Positions 1 to 7,975 of a stretch of DNA of 33,734 bases are shown here, piece after piece. The notes under the pieces were generated by a model, which did not search any database, had not been told where the DNA came from, and saw only the letters and a list, made by a program, of their open reading frames with translations. The translations under genes were made by a program, and so were the position numbers. Each line of letters opens with the position of its first letter. The stretch's first letter is position 1. Source of the stretch: Betaproteobacteria bacterium HGW-Betaproteobacteria-4 (GTDB lineage Bacteria > Pseudomonadota > Gammaproteobacteria > Burkholderiales > Rhodocyclaceae); contig PHCH01000042.1 of assembly GCA_002840785.1 (NCBI GenBank), positions 1 to 33,734 of the forward strand. The letters are read 5' to 3'.

Positions 1-304
1 CTGGCGGCACATCGATCCGACGGTCAAGGACCGCCAGTTCTGCGACGTCGGCAGCCAGTACCGCAGCGGCATCTACTGGCAGAACGAGGCCGAACGGCAA
101 GCCGCCGAAGCCAGCCGCGACGCCCTGCTCAAAAGCGCCCGTTTCCCGGTCATCTACACCGAAGTCCAGGCCGCCTCGGCCTTCTGGCCGGCCGAGGAAT
201 ATCACCAGGACTATTACAAGAAAAATCCCATCCGCTACGCCTACTACCGCGCCGGTTGCGGCCGCGATGCCCGCGTCGAGCAGGTGTGGCGCGAGAAGAA
301 GTAA
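1..304 (+). CDS. msrA: peptide-methionine (S)-S-oxide reductase, 3' part only
   Basis: The reading frame is open from base 2 to a TAA at 302-304, giving the last 100 residues; the start lies outside the window. MsrA reduces methionine-S-sulfoxide in proteins and free methionine using thioredoxin, repairing oxidative damage. Visible family blocks are WRHIDPTVKDRQFCDVGSQY, then YRSGIYW, then a Phe-Trp-Pro-Ala-Glu-Glu-Tyr-His-Gln-Asp stretch, all typical of the substrate and C-terminal regions of MsrA. The catalytic GCFW motif would be upstream and cannot be checked. A C-terminal Cys (in AGCGRD) is present but its recycling role is not established here. The identity is secure; only the 5' part is missing. 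Confidence 0.93.
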   Translation, partial: WRHIDPTVKDRQFCDVGSQYRSGIYWQNEAERQAAEASRDALLKSARFPVIYTEVQAASAFWPAEEYHQDYYKKNPIRYAYYRAGCGRDARVEQVWREKK

Positions 305-312
305 ACGGCGCC

Positions 313-329
313 AGCCGGCCGGGCCGGCT
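313..329. repeat. GC-rich inverted repeat downstream of msrA
   Basis: AGCCGGCC and GGCCGGCT are perfect inverted arms around one base, 9 bases after the msrA stop. A stable hairpin is possible, but there is no T-run, so an intrinsic terminator is not supported. A Rho-dependent end or a transcript-stabilising hairpin are possible. Confidence 0.4.
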
Positions 330-347
330 CCCCGGCTAAGGCAAACT

Positions 348-381
348 GGCGGGGTAGGCGTCGCGCCGGCGGGGTAGGCGT
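348..381. repeat. tandem direct repeat of 14 bases
   Basis: GGCGGGGTAGGCGT occurs twice, at 348-361 and 368-381, a 20-base period, in the gap between msrA and the SulP gene. No function can be assigned. The gap 305-456 otherwise holds only the hairpin at 313-329 and no convincing promoter. Confidence 0.6.
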
Positions 382-456
382 TGCTGCGCTGCAGCATGCG
401 GGTTAACATGGCCGCCCCGAAGCTGCCTTTCCGGCGGCCAACTCCCCGCCAAATAC

Positions 457-1935
457 ATGCTCAAATCCTTCCGTCAGGACTGGCTCGCCAACGTCCGCAA
501 CGATCTGCTGGCCGGCCTCGTCGTCGCGCTGGCGCTGATCCCCGAGGCCATCGCCTTTTCCATCATCGCCGGGGTCGATCCCAAGGTCGGGCTGTACGCC
601 TCGTTCTGCATCGCCGTGGTGATTTCCATCGTCGGCGGCCGGCCGGGCATGATTTCCGCAGCCACCGGTGCCATGGCGCTGGTCATGGTCACGCTGGTCA
701 AGGAACACGGCCTGCACTACCTGCTCGCCGCGACCCTGCTCACCGGCCTGCTGCAGATTGTCGCCGGCTGGATCAATCTCGGCGCGCTGATGCGCTTCGT
801 CTCGCGCTCGGTGGTCACCGGTTTCGTCAACGCGCTGGCCATCCTGATCTTCATGGCCCAACTGCCCGAGCTGACCAACGTCAGTTGGCACGTTTACGCC
901 ATGACGGCGGCCGGGCTGGGCATCATTTACCTGTTCCCCTACCTCACCAAGGCCGTGCCGTCGCCGCTGGTTACCATCGTCGTGCTCACCGCCGTCGCCA
1001 TCTTTCTCGATCTCGACATCCGCACCGTCGGCGACATGGGCGAACTGCCGGACAGCCTGCCGGTTTTCCTGCTGCCCGACGTGCCGCTCAATCTCGCCAC
1101 CCTGACCATCATCTTCCCGTATTCGCTGACCCTGATGGTCGTTGGCCTGCTCGAATCGCTGATGACGGCGACCATCGTCGATGACCTGACCGACACGAGC
1201 AGCAACAAGAACCGCGAATGTGTCGGCCAGGGCGTCGCCAACATCGCCGCCGGCTGCATCGGCGGCATGGCCGGCTGCGCGATGATCGGCCAGTCGGTGA
1301 TCAACGTGAAATCGGGCGGTCGCGGCCGGCTGTCGACCTTCGCCGCCGGCGTTTTCCTGCTGACACTGCTCATGCTGGTCGGCGACTGGGTGGCCAGGAT
1401 CCCGATGGCGGCGTTGGTCGCCGTGATGATCATGGTCTCCATCGGCACCTTCAACTGGGCTTCGCTGCGCAACCTCCGCCAACACCCGGCGAGTTCCAGC
1501 GTGGTCATGGTCGCCACCGTCATCGTCACCGTGTTCACCCACGACCTGGCCAAGGGCGTCGGCGTTGGCGTGCTGCTTTCCGGCTTCTTCTTCGCCCACA
1601 AGGTGGCGCTGCTCTTCCGCGTCGGCGCGAATTCGGAGGACGAAGGCCGGGCGCGTGTCTATCGCTTCTCCGGCCAGATCTTCTTTGCCTCGGCCGACCG
1701 CTTCGTCGCTTCCTTCGACTTCAAGGAAGTCATCGAGAAGGTTGTCATCGACGTCTCGAAGGCGCATTTCTGGGACATCACGGCGGTCAGCGCGCTCGAC
1801 AAGGTGGTGCTCAAATTCCGCCGCGAAGGCGTCGAGGTCGACATCGTCGGCCTCAACGAAGCCAGTTCAACGATGCTCGACCGCTTCGCCATCCACGACA
1901 AGGACGGCGGCGAAGACCTGCTGGCCGGCCACTGA
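457..1935 (+). CDS. SulP-family anion transporter with C-terminal STAS domain
   Basis: A 492-residue inner-membrane protein. Its N-terminus ([20 protein letters not shown]) and the following [20 protein letters not shown] segment match the SulP/SLC26 entry signature, and repeated hydrophobic segments run to about residue 385. A cytoplasmic STAS domain follows (about 395-490; [20 protein letters not shown]). SulP proteins carry sulfate, bicarbonate, molybdate or other anions, often with Na+ or H+; the substrate cannot be read from sequence. The ATG has no obvious Shine-Dalgarno, but the homology begins right there. A universal stress protein gene starts 10 bases after the stop, so the two are probably co-transcribed. 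Family confidence is high, substrate unknown. Confidence 0.9.
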   Translation: MLKSFRQDWLANVRNDLLAGLVVALALIPEAIAFSIIAGVDPKVGLYASFCIAVVISIVGGRPGMISAATGAMALVMVTLVKEHGLHYLLAATLLTGLLQIVAGWINLGALMRFVSRSVVTGFVNALAILIFMAQLPELTNVSWHVYAMTAAGLGIIYLFPYLTKAVPSPLVTIVVLTAVAIFLDLDIRTVGDMGELPDSLPVFLLPDVPLNLATLTIIFPYSLTLMVVGLLESLMTATIVDDLTDTSSNKNRECVGQGVANIAAGCIGGMAGCAMIGQSVINVKSGGRGRLSTFAAGVFLLTLLMLVGDWVARIPMAALVAVMIMVSIGTFNWASLRNLRQHPASSSVVMVATVIVTVFTHDLAKGVGVGVLLSGFFFAHKVALLFRVGANSEDEGRARVYRFSGQIFFASADRFVASFDFKEVIEKVVIDVSKAHFWDITAVSALDKVVLKFRREGVEVDIVGLNEASSTMLDRFAIHDKDGGEDLLAGH

Positions 1936-1945
1936 GGAGCGCATC

Positions 1946-2809
1946 ATGAAAAACGAAAACAAGGTGCTCGCCTGCGTCGACCGCTCGCATTTTGCTGACA
2001 CCATCGCCGATGCCGCCGCCTGGGCGGCCAGCCGGATGAATGCGCCGCTCGAATTCCTGCACGTTCTCGACCGCCATCCGGAAATCGGCTCCGGCGAGGA
2101 CCATTCCGGCGCCATCGGTTTCGACGCCCAGGAACATCTGCTCAAGGAACTCAGCGACAAGGATGCGGCCAAGACCAAGGCCATGCGCGAAGCCGGCCGG
2201 CTCTTCCTCAACCGCCTGCGTCAACGGGCCATCGCCGCCGGCGTGCCGGCCCCCGACACCCGCCAGCGCTACGGCCACCTCGAAGAGAGCCTGGCCGAGC
2301 AGGAAGCCGAGGTCCGCCTGTTCGTCCTCGGCCGGCGTGGCGAATCGGCGGAAAACACGCAACGTGATCTCGGCCGCAATGTCGAAACCGTCGTCCGCGC
2401 CCTGCACAAGCCGATCCTGACCGTCACCGAAACCTTCAAGGCGCCCGAGCGCTTCATGATCGCCTTCGATGGCGGCATGGTGACCCGGCGCGGCGTCGAG
2501 ATGGTCGCCGCCAGCCCCTTGTTCAAGGGCATTCCCTGCCACGTCCTGATGTCGGGCAAGGCCGCCGCCAACGGCCCGCAGCAGACGGCGTGGGCGACGG
2601 CCACGCTGGAGCAGGCCGGCTTTGCCGTGACCGCCGAAAACCGCCCGGGCGACGCCGAAACGGTCATCGCCCGCACGGTGGAGGAGCGCGGCATCGACCT
2701 GCTGATCATGGGTGCCTTCAACCACTCGCCGCTGCGCAGCCTGATCTTCGGCAGCCGGACCAGCGATCTGCTGCGCTCGGCGCTCATCCCCACCCTGTTG
2801 CTGCGCTAA
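1946..2809 (+). CDS. tandem universal stress protein
   Basis: A 287-residue cytoplasmic protein made of two Usp folds (about 1-140 and 150-287). The second half ends with MGAFNHSPLRSLIFGSRTSD followed by LLRSALIPTLLL, the usual nucleotide-binding loop and last strand. The first half is more diverged and lacks a clear loop. The chosen ATG lies 10 bases after the SulP stop and is preceded by GAGGAGC. The frame stays open upstream inside the SulP gene, but that extension has shadow-like composition. A Usp directly after a SulP transporter is a recurring pairing and suggests that the Usp modulates the transporter or responds to the same stress; this is inference. Confidence 0.85.
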   Translation: MKNENKVLACVDRSHFADTIADAAAWAASRMNAPLEFLHVLDRHPEIGSGEDHSGAIGFDAQEHLLKELSDKDAAKTKAMREAGRLFLNRLRQRAIAAGVPAPDTRQRYGHLEESLAEQEAEVRLFVLGRRGESAENTQRDLGRNVETVVRALHKPILTVTETFKAPERFMIAFDGGMVTRRGVEMVAASPLFKGIPCHVLMSGKAAANGPQQTAWATATLEQAGFAVTAENRPGDAETVIARTVEERGIDLLIMGAFNHSPLRSLIFGSRTSDLLRSALIPTLLLR

Positions 2810-2831
2810 GTTTCGGCCGGCGGCTGACGCC

Positions 2832-3212
2832 CTACGAAAAATGCGCGATCAGCCCGCGCAGATCCTCATCTTCCTGCCATTGCCGGCGCTCCGGGTGGGA
2901 CAGCGCGTAGGCCGCGCTCTGCTGCGCATCCTGCTCGTGAAAACTGTCGAGGATGCGCGCCAGGTGCTCGGGGTAGGGCAGCATCACGCCGTAGTAGAGA
3001 ACGGACGAGCCGCGGTTGATGAGCAGGGTCGGGAAGTTTTCGATATCGATGTCGCCCAGGGTGTCGGCCTGATTCTCGATGTCCACCCAGTGAAAGCGCG
3101 CCCCGGGAAAGCGGGCGCTGACTTCCTCAAATCCGGCACGATACTCGCGGCAGGTGCCGCACCATTCGGCGCACAGGCAGAAGACGGAAAAATCGGCGTT
3201 GGTCTGGGTCAT
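2832..3212 (-). CDS. thioredoxin-like protein
   Basis: A 126-residue protein if started at the ATG ending at 3212; the frame allows a start at 3260 (142 residues). The shorter form is preferred because it puts the first thioredoxin strand (DFSVFCLCAEWCGTCREYRA) near the N-terminus, as in the family. Neither start has a strong ribosome site. The CxxC motif is Cys-Gly-Thr-Cys after a Trp, and the cis-Pro loop is visible as NFPTLLI. Without a signal peptide it is probably a cytoplasmic disulfide reductase or redox partner; its target is unknown. It is convergent with the Usp gene (22-base gap) and separated from trhP by a dispersed repeat copy at 3267-3304. Confidence 0.82.
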   Translation of the reverse strand: MTQTNADFSVFCLCAEWCGTCREYRAGFEEVSARFPGARFHWVDIENQADTLGDIDIENFPTLLINRGSSVLYYGVMLPYPEHLARILDSFHEQDAQQSAAYALSHPERRQWQEDEDLRGLIAHFS

Positions 3213-3266
3213 GTTCGGGGCAAAGACAAGCGTGCCTGCCAGTTTAGCCGCTGGCGGCACCGATTT

Positions 3267-3304
3267 CGTTTTTGGCCGAAAATCGGCGTCGACCGTGGGA
3301 TCGG
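3267..3304 (+). repeat. dispersed repeat copy A
   Basis: A TTTTTGGCCG tract, then AAAAT, then a core variant ending GTCGACCGTGGG. It lies between the thioredoxin-like gene and the end of trhP. It keeps the spacing of the other copies but has TC for TT in the core. Confidence 0.75.
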
Positions 3305-3314
3305 GCGAGACCGC

Positions 3315-4589
3315 CTAGAGAAAGCGGGCGACAAAGGCGCCCAGCTTGGCTTCGGGCAGGGCCACCCAGACGCGGTGGCCGCTGCCGGGTGCGACCTCGA
3401 CCGGTTGGCCGGCGGCGTTTTCCATGCGCTCTACAGTCTGCGTCGTGTTGCCCGAGGGATGCACGCATTCGAGCCGGTCACCGACGGAAAAGCGGTTCTT
3501 GACCTCGATTTCCATGAGGCCGCGCGCCGCGTCGAAACGCACGGCATCGCCGACGTACAGGCTGCGATCCGATTCCGAACTGCCGCGCAGGTAGTTCTGG
3601 TACTCAGTGTCGTGGTGGTGGCGCTGCAGGAAACCGTCGGTGTAGCCGCGATTGGCCAGACCTTCGAGTTCACGGAGCAGGGCAGGGTCGAGCGGCTTGC
3701 CGGCGACGGCGTCGTCGATGGCCTGGCGGTAAGCCTGCGAGGTGCGCGCGACGTAGTAGGGGCTCTTGGTCCGGCCTTCGATCTTGAGCGAATCGACGCC
3801 GATTTCGACGAGGCGCTGCACATGCTCGATGGCGCGCAGATCCTTCGAGTTCAGGATGTAGGTGCCGTGCTCGTCTTCTTCGATCGGCATGAGTTCGCCC
3901 GGACGCTGCTTTTCTTCGAGCAGATACTCGATTTCATTTTTTGGCATTTTTTCCGGTTGACCGTCGGAGGTGCTCAGCTTGTAGTCCCAGCGGCAGGAAT
4001 TGGTGCACGTGCCCTGGTTCGGGTCGCGGTGGTTGAAGTAGCCGGAAAGCAGGCAGCGGCCCGAGTAGGCGATGCACAGTGCGCCGTGGACGAAGACTTC
4101 GAGTTCGATATCCGGGCAACGTTGGCGGATTTCGGCGACTTCGTCGAGCGACAGTTCGCGCGACAAAATAATGCGCTGGACGCCCATCTTCTGCCAGAAG
4201 CGCACCGAGGCCCAATTCACCGTGTTGGCTTGCACCGAGAGGTGGATGACCTGTTCCGGCCAGGTTTCGCGCACCATGTCGATGAGGCCGGGGTCGGACA
4301 TGATCAGCGCGTCCGGCTTGAGGGCGATGACCGGTGCCATGTCGGAAAGATAGGTCGGCAGCTTGGCGTTGTGCGGAATGATGTTGCTGACGACGAAAAA
4401 CTGCTTGCCGCGGGCGTGCGCTTCGTTGATGCCGTCACCCAGTTTTTCGATGCTGCCGAACTCGTTGTTGCGCACGCGCAGGCTGTAGCGCGGCTGGCCG
4501 GCGTAGATGGCGTCGGCGCCGAAATCGAAGGCGGTACGCATCATCTCGAGCGAGCCGGCGGGGGCGAGGAGTTCAGGGGCTTTGGACAT
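3315..4589 (-). CDS. trhP: tRNA 5-hydroxyuridine modification protein TrhP (YegQ, peptidase U32 family)
   Basis: A 424-residue protein with the U32 N-terminal signature APELLAPAGSLEMMRTAFDF and a GADAIYAG motif. The central Cys-rich block contains HGALCIAYSGRCLLSGYFNH and GTCTNSCRWDY, the conserved cysteines of the YegQ branch. In E. coli, TrhP with an iron-sulfur cluster hydroxylates U34 of several tRNAs, the first step to cmo5U/mo5U. The ATG has homology right up to it. Its promoter would overlap the divergent rng gene; a possible -10 TACAAT lies at 4613-4618 on this strand. The segment just after the Cys block is a variable linker and contains an antisense repeat copy at 3935-3969. It is slightly shorter than E. 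coli YegQ. Confidence 0.92.
   Translation of the reverse strand: MSKAPELLAPAGSLEMMRTAFDFGADAIYAGQPRYSLRVRNNEFGSIEKLGDGINEAHARGKQFFVVSNIIPHNAKLPTYLSDMAPVIALKPDALIMSDPGLIDMVRETWPEQVIHLSVQANTVNWASVRFWQKMGVQRIILSRELSLDEVAEIRQRCPDIELEVFVHGALCIAYSGRCLLSGYFNHRDPNQGTCTNSCRWDYKLSTSDGQPEKMPKNEIEYLLEEKQRPGELMPIEEDEHGTYILNSKDLRAIEHVQRLVEIGVDSLKIEGRTKSPYYVARTSQAYRQAIDDAVAGKPLDPALLRELEGLANRGYTDGFLQRHHHDTEYQNYLRGSSESDRSLYVGDAVRFDAARGLMEIEVKNRFSVGDRLECVHPSGNTTQTVERMENAAGQPVEVAPGSGHRVWVALPEAKLGAFVARFL
3935..3969 (+). repeat. dispersed repeat copy B, antisense inside trhP
   Basis: TTTTTTGGCA, then TTTTTT, then core CCGGTTGACCGTCGG on the plus strand, opposite to trhP. In trhP it encodes a hydrophilic linker (TSDGQPEKMPKNE) between the Cys-rich block and the next domain, a place tolerant of insertion. 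Confidence 0.85.
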
Positions 4590-4624
4590 AGTAGAATGCA
4601 GCGAAACCGCGCATTGTAGAGACT

Positions 4625-6088
4625 ATGTCTGAAGAAATCCTGATCAATTTCACCCCGCAGGAAACCCGCGTTGCCGTCATGCAACAGGGCGTCGTCCAGG
4701 AACTCCACATCGAGCGCACGGCAAGCCGCGGCCTGGTTGGCAACGTCTATCTCGGGCGCGTCTGCCGCATCCTGCCCGGCATGCAGTCGGCCTTCATCGA
4801 AGTCGGTCTCGATCGCACGGCTTTCCTGCACGTTGCCGATATCTGGCAACCGCGCGAATCCAATCAGGATCGCACTCCCGAGCGGCCGATCGAAAAAATG
4901 CTGCACGAGGGGCAGAGCATCCTCGTCCAGGTCGTCAAGGATCCCATCGGTACCAAGGGCGCGCGGCTATCGACGCAGGTCTCCATCGCCGGCCGCATGC
5001 TCGTCCACCTGCCTCAGGAGAAGCACATCGGCATTTCGCAGCGCATCGAATCCGAAGCCGAGCGCGAGTCGCTGCGTGAAAAGATCAACCGCCTCGTGCC
5101 GAATGACGAACCGGGCGGCTTCATCGTCCGCACCATGGCCGAAAACGCCAGCGACGAAGAGTTCGCCACCGACATCGCCTACCTGCGCAAGACCTGGGCC
5201 GACATCCGTGAAAAGGCCCGAACCTTCGGGCCACCCACCCTGCTATATCAGGAGCTGTCGCTCGGCCAGCGCGTCCTGCGCGACTTCGTCAATCCCGATA
5301 CGACGCGCATCGTCATCGACTCGCGGGAAAACTTCCAGAAGCTGACTGGCTTCGCTCAGGAATACACGCCGGCGGTGATCCCGCTGCTCGAGCACTACAT
5401 CGGCCAGCGCCCGCTGTTCGACCTGCACGGCGTCGAGGATGAAATCCAGAAAGCCCTGGCCCGCCGCGTCGACCTGAAATCCGGCGGCTACCTGATCATG
5501 GATCAGACCGAGGCGATGACGACCATCGACGTCAACACCGGCGGCTTTGTCGGCGTGCGCAATTTCGACGACACCATTTTCAAGACCAACCTCGAAGCAG
5601 CCGTCACCATCGCCCGTCAGCTGCGCCTGCGGAACCTCGGCGGCATCATCATTGTCGACTTCATCGACATGGAGAACGAGGAACACAAGAAAGCCGTGCT
5701 CGACGAATTCAACAAGGCGCTGGCCCGCGATCACACCCGACTGACGGTCAATGGTTTCACCCAGCTCGGCCTGGTTGAAATGACCCGCAAGCGGACGCGC
5801 GAATCGCTCGCCCACGTGCTCTGTCAGCCCTGCCCAACCTGCGGCGGGCGTGGCGAGGTCAAGACAGCGCGCACGGTGGCTTACGAAATCCTCCGCGAAC
5901 TGCTGCGCGAGGCCCGTCAGTTCAACGCCCGCGAATACCGCATCCTGGCCGGCCCGGCCGTGGTCAACCTCTTCCTCGACGAAGAGTCGCAGGCGCTGGC
6001 CATGCTCTCCGACTTCATCGGCAAATCCGTTTCCCTGCAATCCGAACCCAGCTATTCGCCCGAGCAGTACGACATTGTTTTGATGTAA
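4625..6088 (+). CDS. rng: ribonuclease G
   Basis: A 487-residue endoribonuclease of the RNase E/G family, cutting single-stranded AU-rich RNA; in E. coli it matures the 16S rRNA 5' end and degrades mRNAs. The N-terminal S1-like domain contains GNVYLGRVCRILPGMQSAFI. The catalytic Asp pair is at D302 (TIDVNTGG) and D345 (IVDFIDM), matching RNase E D303 and D346. The zinc-link is C403-Pro-Thr-C406 followed by GGRGEVKTART. It has no long C-terminal scaffold, which distinguishes it from RNase E. The start (MSEEILINFTPQETRVAV) is canonical. It is divergent from trhP with only 35 bases between the starts, and the usual upstream partner maf is absent. Confidence 0.96.
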   Translation: MSEEILINFTPQETRVAVMQQGVVQELHIERTASRGLVGNVYLGRVCRILPGMQSAFIEVGLDRTAFLHVADIWQPRESNQDRTPERPIEKMLHEGQSILVQVVKDPIGTKGARLSTQVSIAGRMLVHLPQEKHIGISQRIESEAERESLREKINRLVPNDEPGGFIVRTMAENASDEEFATDIAYLRKTWADIREKARTFGPPTLLYQELSLGQRVLRDFVNPDTTRIVIDSRENFQKLTGFAQEYTPAVIPLLEHYIGQRPLFDLHGVEDEIQKALARRVDLKSGGYLIMDQTEAMTTIDVNTGGFVGVRNFDDTIFKTNLEAAVTIARQLRLRNLGGIIIVDFIDMENEEHKKAVLDEFNKALARDHTRLTVNGFTQLGLVEMTRKRTRESLAHVLCQPCPTCGGRGEVKTARTVAYEILRELLREARQFNAREYRILAGPAVVNLFLDEESQALAMLSDFIGKSVSLQSEPSYSPEQYDIVLM

Positions 6089-6109
6089 TCCCCACCGAGG
6101 AGACAAACC

Positions 6110-6985
6110 ATGACAACAGATCCGGAGTTCGACAGCCTTGTTCCCGCCCAAACTTTTGATCGCAGGAGTTTCATCGTGACCACCCTCGGCGCCGGCTTTG
6201 CCCTGGCGACGCAACCCGTGATGGCGCAGACGGCCATCAAGACTGACGAAACCGGCATCGTCGCCGGTGAAATCAAGGTGCCGGTCAAGGACGGCGAAAT
6301 GGTCGCTTACCGTGCCGTGCCAGGCGGTCTGGAGAAACCGCCGGTCGTCCTCGTGGTGTCCGAAATTTTTGGCGCCCATGAATACATCCGCGATGTCTGT
6401 CGTCGACTGGCCAAGCTCGGCTATTGCGCCATCGCCCCCGAATTGTTCGCCCGTCAGGGCGACCCGCGCCAGATCAGCGCCATCCCTGAAATCCTCGAAA
6501 AAATCACCTACAAGACGCCCGACGCGCAGGTGCTGAGCGATCTTGACGCCTGCGTCGCCTGGGCGGCCAGCAAGGGCGCCGACACCAGCCGGTTGGCGAT
6601 TACCGGTTTCTGCTGGGGCGGCCGCATCGCCTGGCTGTACAGCGCCCACAACCCGGGGCTCAAGGCCAGCGTGGCCTGGTACGGTCGTCTGGTCGGCATG
6701 ACCAGCCCGATTACGCCGAAACATCCGACCGAGCTGGTCGGCGAACTCAAGGCGCCGGTCCTCGGACTTTACGGCGGGCTGGATTCCGGCATTCCGCTGG
6801 AAACCGTCGAAGCGATGGAAAAGGCGCTGCAGCAGGGAAGTCCGGCGGCCAAGGCGTCCGAAATCCACGTTTACGACAATGCGCCACACGCCTTCCATGC
6901 CGATTATCGACCCAGCTACCGCAGGGAAGATGCTGAAGACGGCTGGCGGAAAATGCTCGCCTGGTTCCGCAAAAACGGCGTCTGA
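6110..6985 (+). CDS. exported dienelactone hydrolase family protein
   Basis: A 291-residue alpha/beta hydrolase. The catalytic triad is readable as C168 in GFCWGG, D225 in GGLDSGIP and H260 in APHAFH, with the [17 protein letters not shown] segment typical of carboxymethylenebutenolidases. Residues 17-40 form a signal peptide with a twin-arginine motif (DRRSFI) and a hydrophobic stretch ending in MAQ, so the enzyme is probably folded in the cytoplasm and exported by Tat. The family hydrolyses dienelactones in chloroaromatic degradation, but many members have other ester or lactone substrates; the substrate here is unknown. It starts 21 bases after rng with GAGGAG as ribosome site and may be read through from rng. 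Confidence 0.9.
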   Translation: MTTDPEFDSLVPAQTFDRRSFIVTTLGAGFALATQPVMAQTAIKTDETGIVAGEIKVPVKDGEMVAYRAVPGGLEKPPVVLVVSEIFGAHEYIRDVCRRLAKLGYCAIAPELFARQGDPRQISAIPEILEKITYKTPDAQVLSDLDACVAWAASKGADTSRLAITGFCWGGRIAWLYSAHNPGLKASVAWYGRLVGMTSPITPKHPTELVGELKAPVLGLYGGLDSGIPLETVEAMEKALQQGSPAAKASEIHVYDNAPHAFHADYRPSYRREDAEDGWRKMLAWFRKNGV

Positions 6986-7055
6986 TCGCCGATTCGAGGC
7001 TGCAAGGGGGCGCCTTCGTGCTAACCTTCGCGCCTCGACAAGACACTGTCCCATC

Positions 7056-7472
7056 ATGACGACTACCGAAGCCACGACCACCAAGCCGAACGACACCCGC
7101 GCCCTGCTCAAGGACCTGCAGGAACGATTCGATGTCTTCCGCAATTTCAGCCCGCTGGCCATCGGCATCGACAAGCAGGTCTTCGCCCTGTTGCCCGAAC
7201 TGAGCAAGAAATCCCTGCGCCTTGCCATGCGCAGCCACACCATTTCGACGCGCTACTTGAAGGAAATGGAAAAAGGCACGGTCCGTCTGAATCTGGACGG
7301 CACTCCGGCAGATGAGGTGACCGACGAGAACCGTCAGCACGCCGCCGAGCAACTGCGCGAGCGCTTCAAGAAACAGGCCGAAGCACGCAAGGCGGCCGAG
7401 GCAGAAGCCAAGGCCGAGCAGCGCCGGACGGAAAAGCTGAACCAGCTCGCCGAGAAATTCGGCCGCAAGTAA
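7056..7472 (+). CDS. ProQ/FinO-domain RNA-binding protein
   Basis: A 138-residue protein with a ProQ/FinO domain from about residue 12 to 90: FSPLAIGIDKQVFALLPEL, then LRLAMRSHTISTRYLKEM and RLNLDG. The C-terminus is a Lys/Arg/Ala/Glu-rich helix. The family are RNA chaperones binding small RNAs and 3' ends of mRNAs. This compact form lacks the Tudor-like C-terminal domain of E. coli ProQ and resembles the minimal proteins of Neisseria. The ATG is chosen because the domain follows soon after; the frame stays open upstream into the preceding gene. There is no clear ribosome site. A strong intrinsic terminator follows at 7490. Confidence 0.88.
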   Translation: MTTTEATTTKPNDTRALLKDLQERFDVFRNFSPLAIGIDKQVFALLPELSKKSLRLAMRSHTISTRYLKEMEKGTVRLNLDGTPADEVTDENRQHAAEQLRERFKKQAEARKAAEAEAKAEQRRTEKLNQLAEKFGRK

Positions 7473-7489
7473 GTCGGTTCCGAACAAAG

Positions 7490-7519
7490 AAAAAGGCCAG
7501 TCGTGTGACTGGCCTTTTT
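7490..7519. terminator. bidirectional intrinsic terminator
   Basis: Perfect arms AAAAAGGCCAGTC (7490-7502) and GACTGGCCTTTTT (7507-7519) around GTGT. The A-run before and T-run after let it stop both the plus-strand ProQ-family gene and the minus-strand tRNA transcript. Confidence 0.93.
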
Positions 7520-7531
7520 TCTGGAATCCTT

Positions 7532-7607
7532 TGGTTGCGGGAGCAGGACTTGAACCTGCGACCTTCGGGTTATGAGCCCGACGAGCTGCCAACTGCTCCA
7601 TCCCGCG
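7532..7607 (-). tRNA. initiator tRNA-fMet (CAU)
   Basis: A cloverleaf of 76 bases including an encoded CCA. The acceptor is CGCGGGA with TCCCGCA, leaving C1 opposite A72 unpaired, and the anticodon stem has three consecutive G:C pairs (TCGGG/CCCGA). Both are hallmarks of bacterial initiator tRNA. The anticodon is CAT. It is the last gene of a three-tRNA transcript. Confidence 0.97.
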
Positions 7608-7698
7608 TCCGATAATCGTTTTTGCTGCTACACCGCGACTGGCGGTGCAATCTAAACAATAAGCCAGGGTTTGGTGTTGGCTGAGTGCTTGGAATTTA

Positions 7699-7774
7699 TG
7701 GTGGGGCGCGACAGATTCGAACTGTCGACCTACGGATTAAGAGTCCGCTGCTCTACCAACTGAGCTAGCGCCCC
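7699..7774 (-). tRNA. tRNA-Lys (CUU)
   Basis: A complete cloverleaf of 76 bases, starting GGGGCGC and ending GCGCCCC then A-CCA. The anticodon loop is CTCTTAA, giving CTT, and the T-loop TTCGAAT is canonical. It lies between the Lys-UUU and fMet genes. Confidence 0.96.
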
Positions 7775-7791
7775 ACGTTCCCTTTTTTTGC

Positions 7792-7867
7792 TGGTGGGTC
7801 GGCCGAGATTCGAACTCGGGACCAACGGATTAAAAGTCCGCTGCTCTACCGACTGAGCTACCGACCC
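7792..7867 (-). tRNA. tRNA-Lys (UUU)
   Basis: A complete cloverleaf of 76 bases, starting GGGTCGG and ending CCGACCC then A-CCA. The anticodon loop is CTTTTAA, giving TTT. It is 17 bases upstream of tRNA-Lys(CUU) and similar to it in the D- and anticodon arms, suggesting duplication. Confidence 0.97.
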
Positions 7868-7970
7868 GACCTACCGGGAGCGCGGGCTGTTCAGTGCCGA
7901 TGATGCGGCTAGAATAAATTGTCGTTCACGGCTGTTGAGCGAACGGACCGGAATGCATTTTTCAAGGAGA
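7868..7970. promoter_or_regulatory. divergent promoter region for the tRNA genes and the MscS gene
   Basis: For the plus strand, TAGAAT (7910-7915) could be a -10 with TGTTCA 16 bases upstream. For the minus strand, a TATTCT hexamer overlapping the same bases could be a -10 with TCAACA 16 bases away and a GC-rich discriminator, as in stable-RNA promoters. Both are weak matches. The ribosome site AAGGAGA for mscS is at 7964-7970. Confidence 0.35.
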
Positions 7971-7975
7971 ACACC

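Noticed and set aside
403-1767. 454-codon open frame on the minus strand opposite the SulP gene
   Set aside because: It is Asp/Gly/His/Gln-rich with no domain, typical of antisense frames in GC-rich genes; the plus strand is a clear SulP protein.
2841-4619. 592-codon plus-strand open frame opposite the thioredoxin-like gene and trhP
   Set aside because: The minus-strand proteins have clear family motifs; this frame has none.
5243-7243. 666-codon minus-strand open frame opposite rng and the dienelactone hydrolase gene
   Set aside because: It spans two real genes and the start of a third, and its composition is that of a shadow frame.
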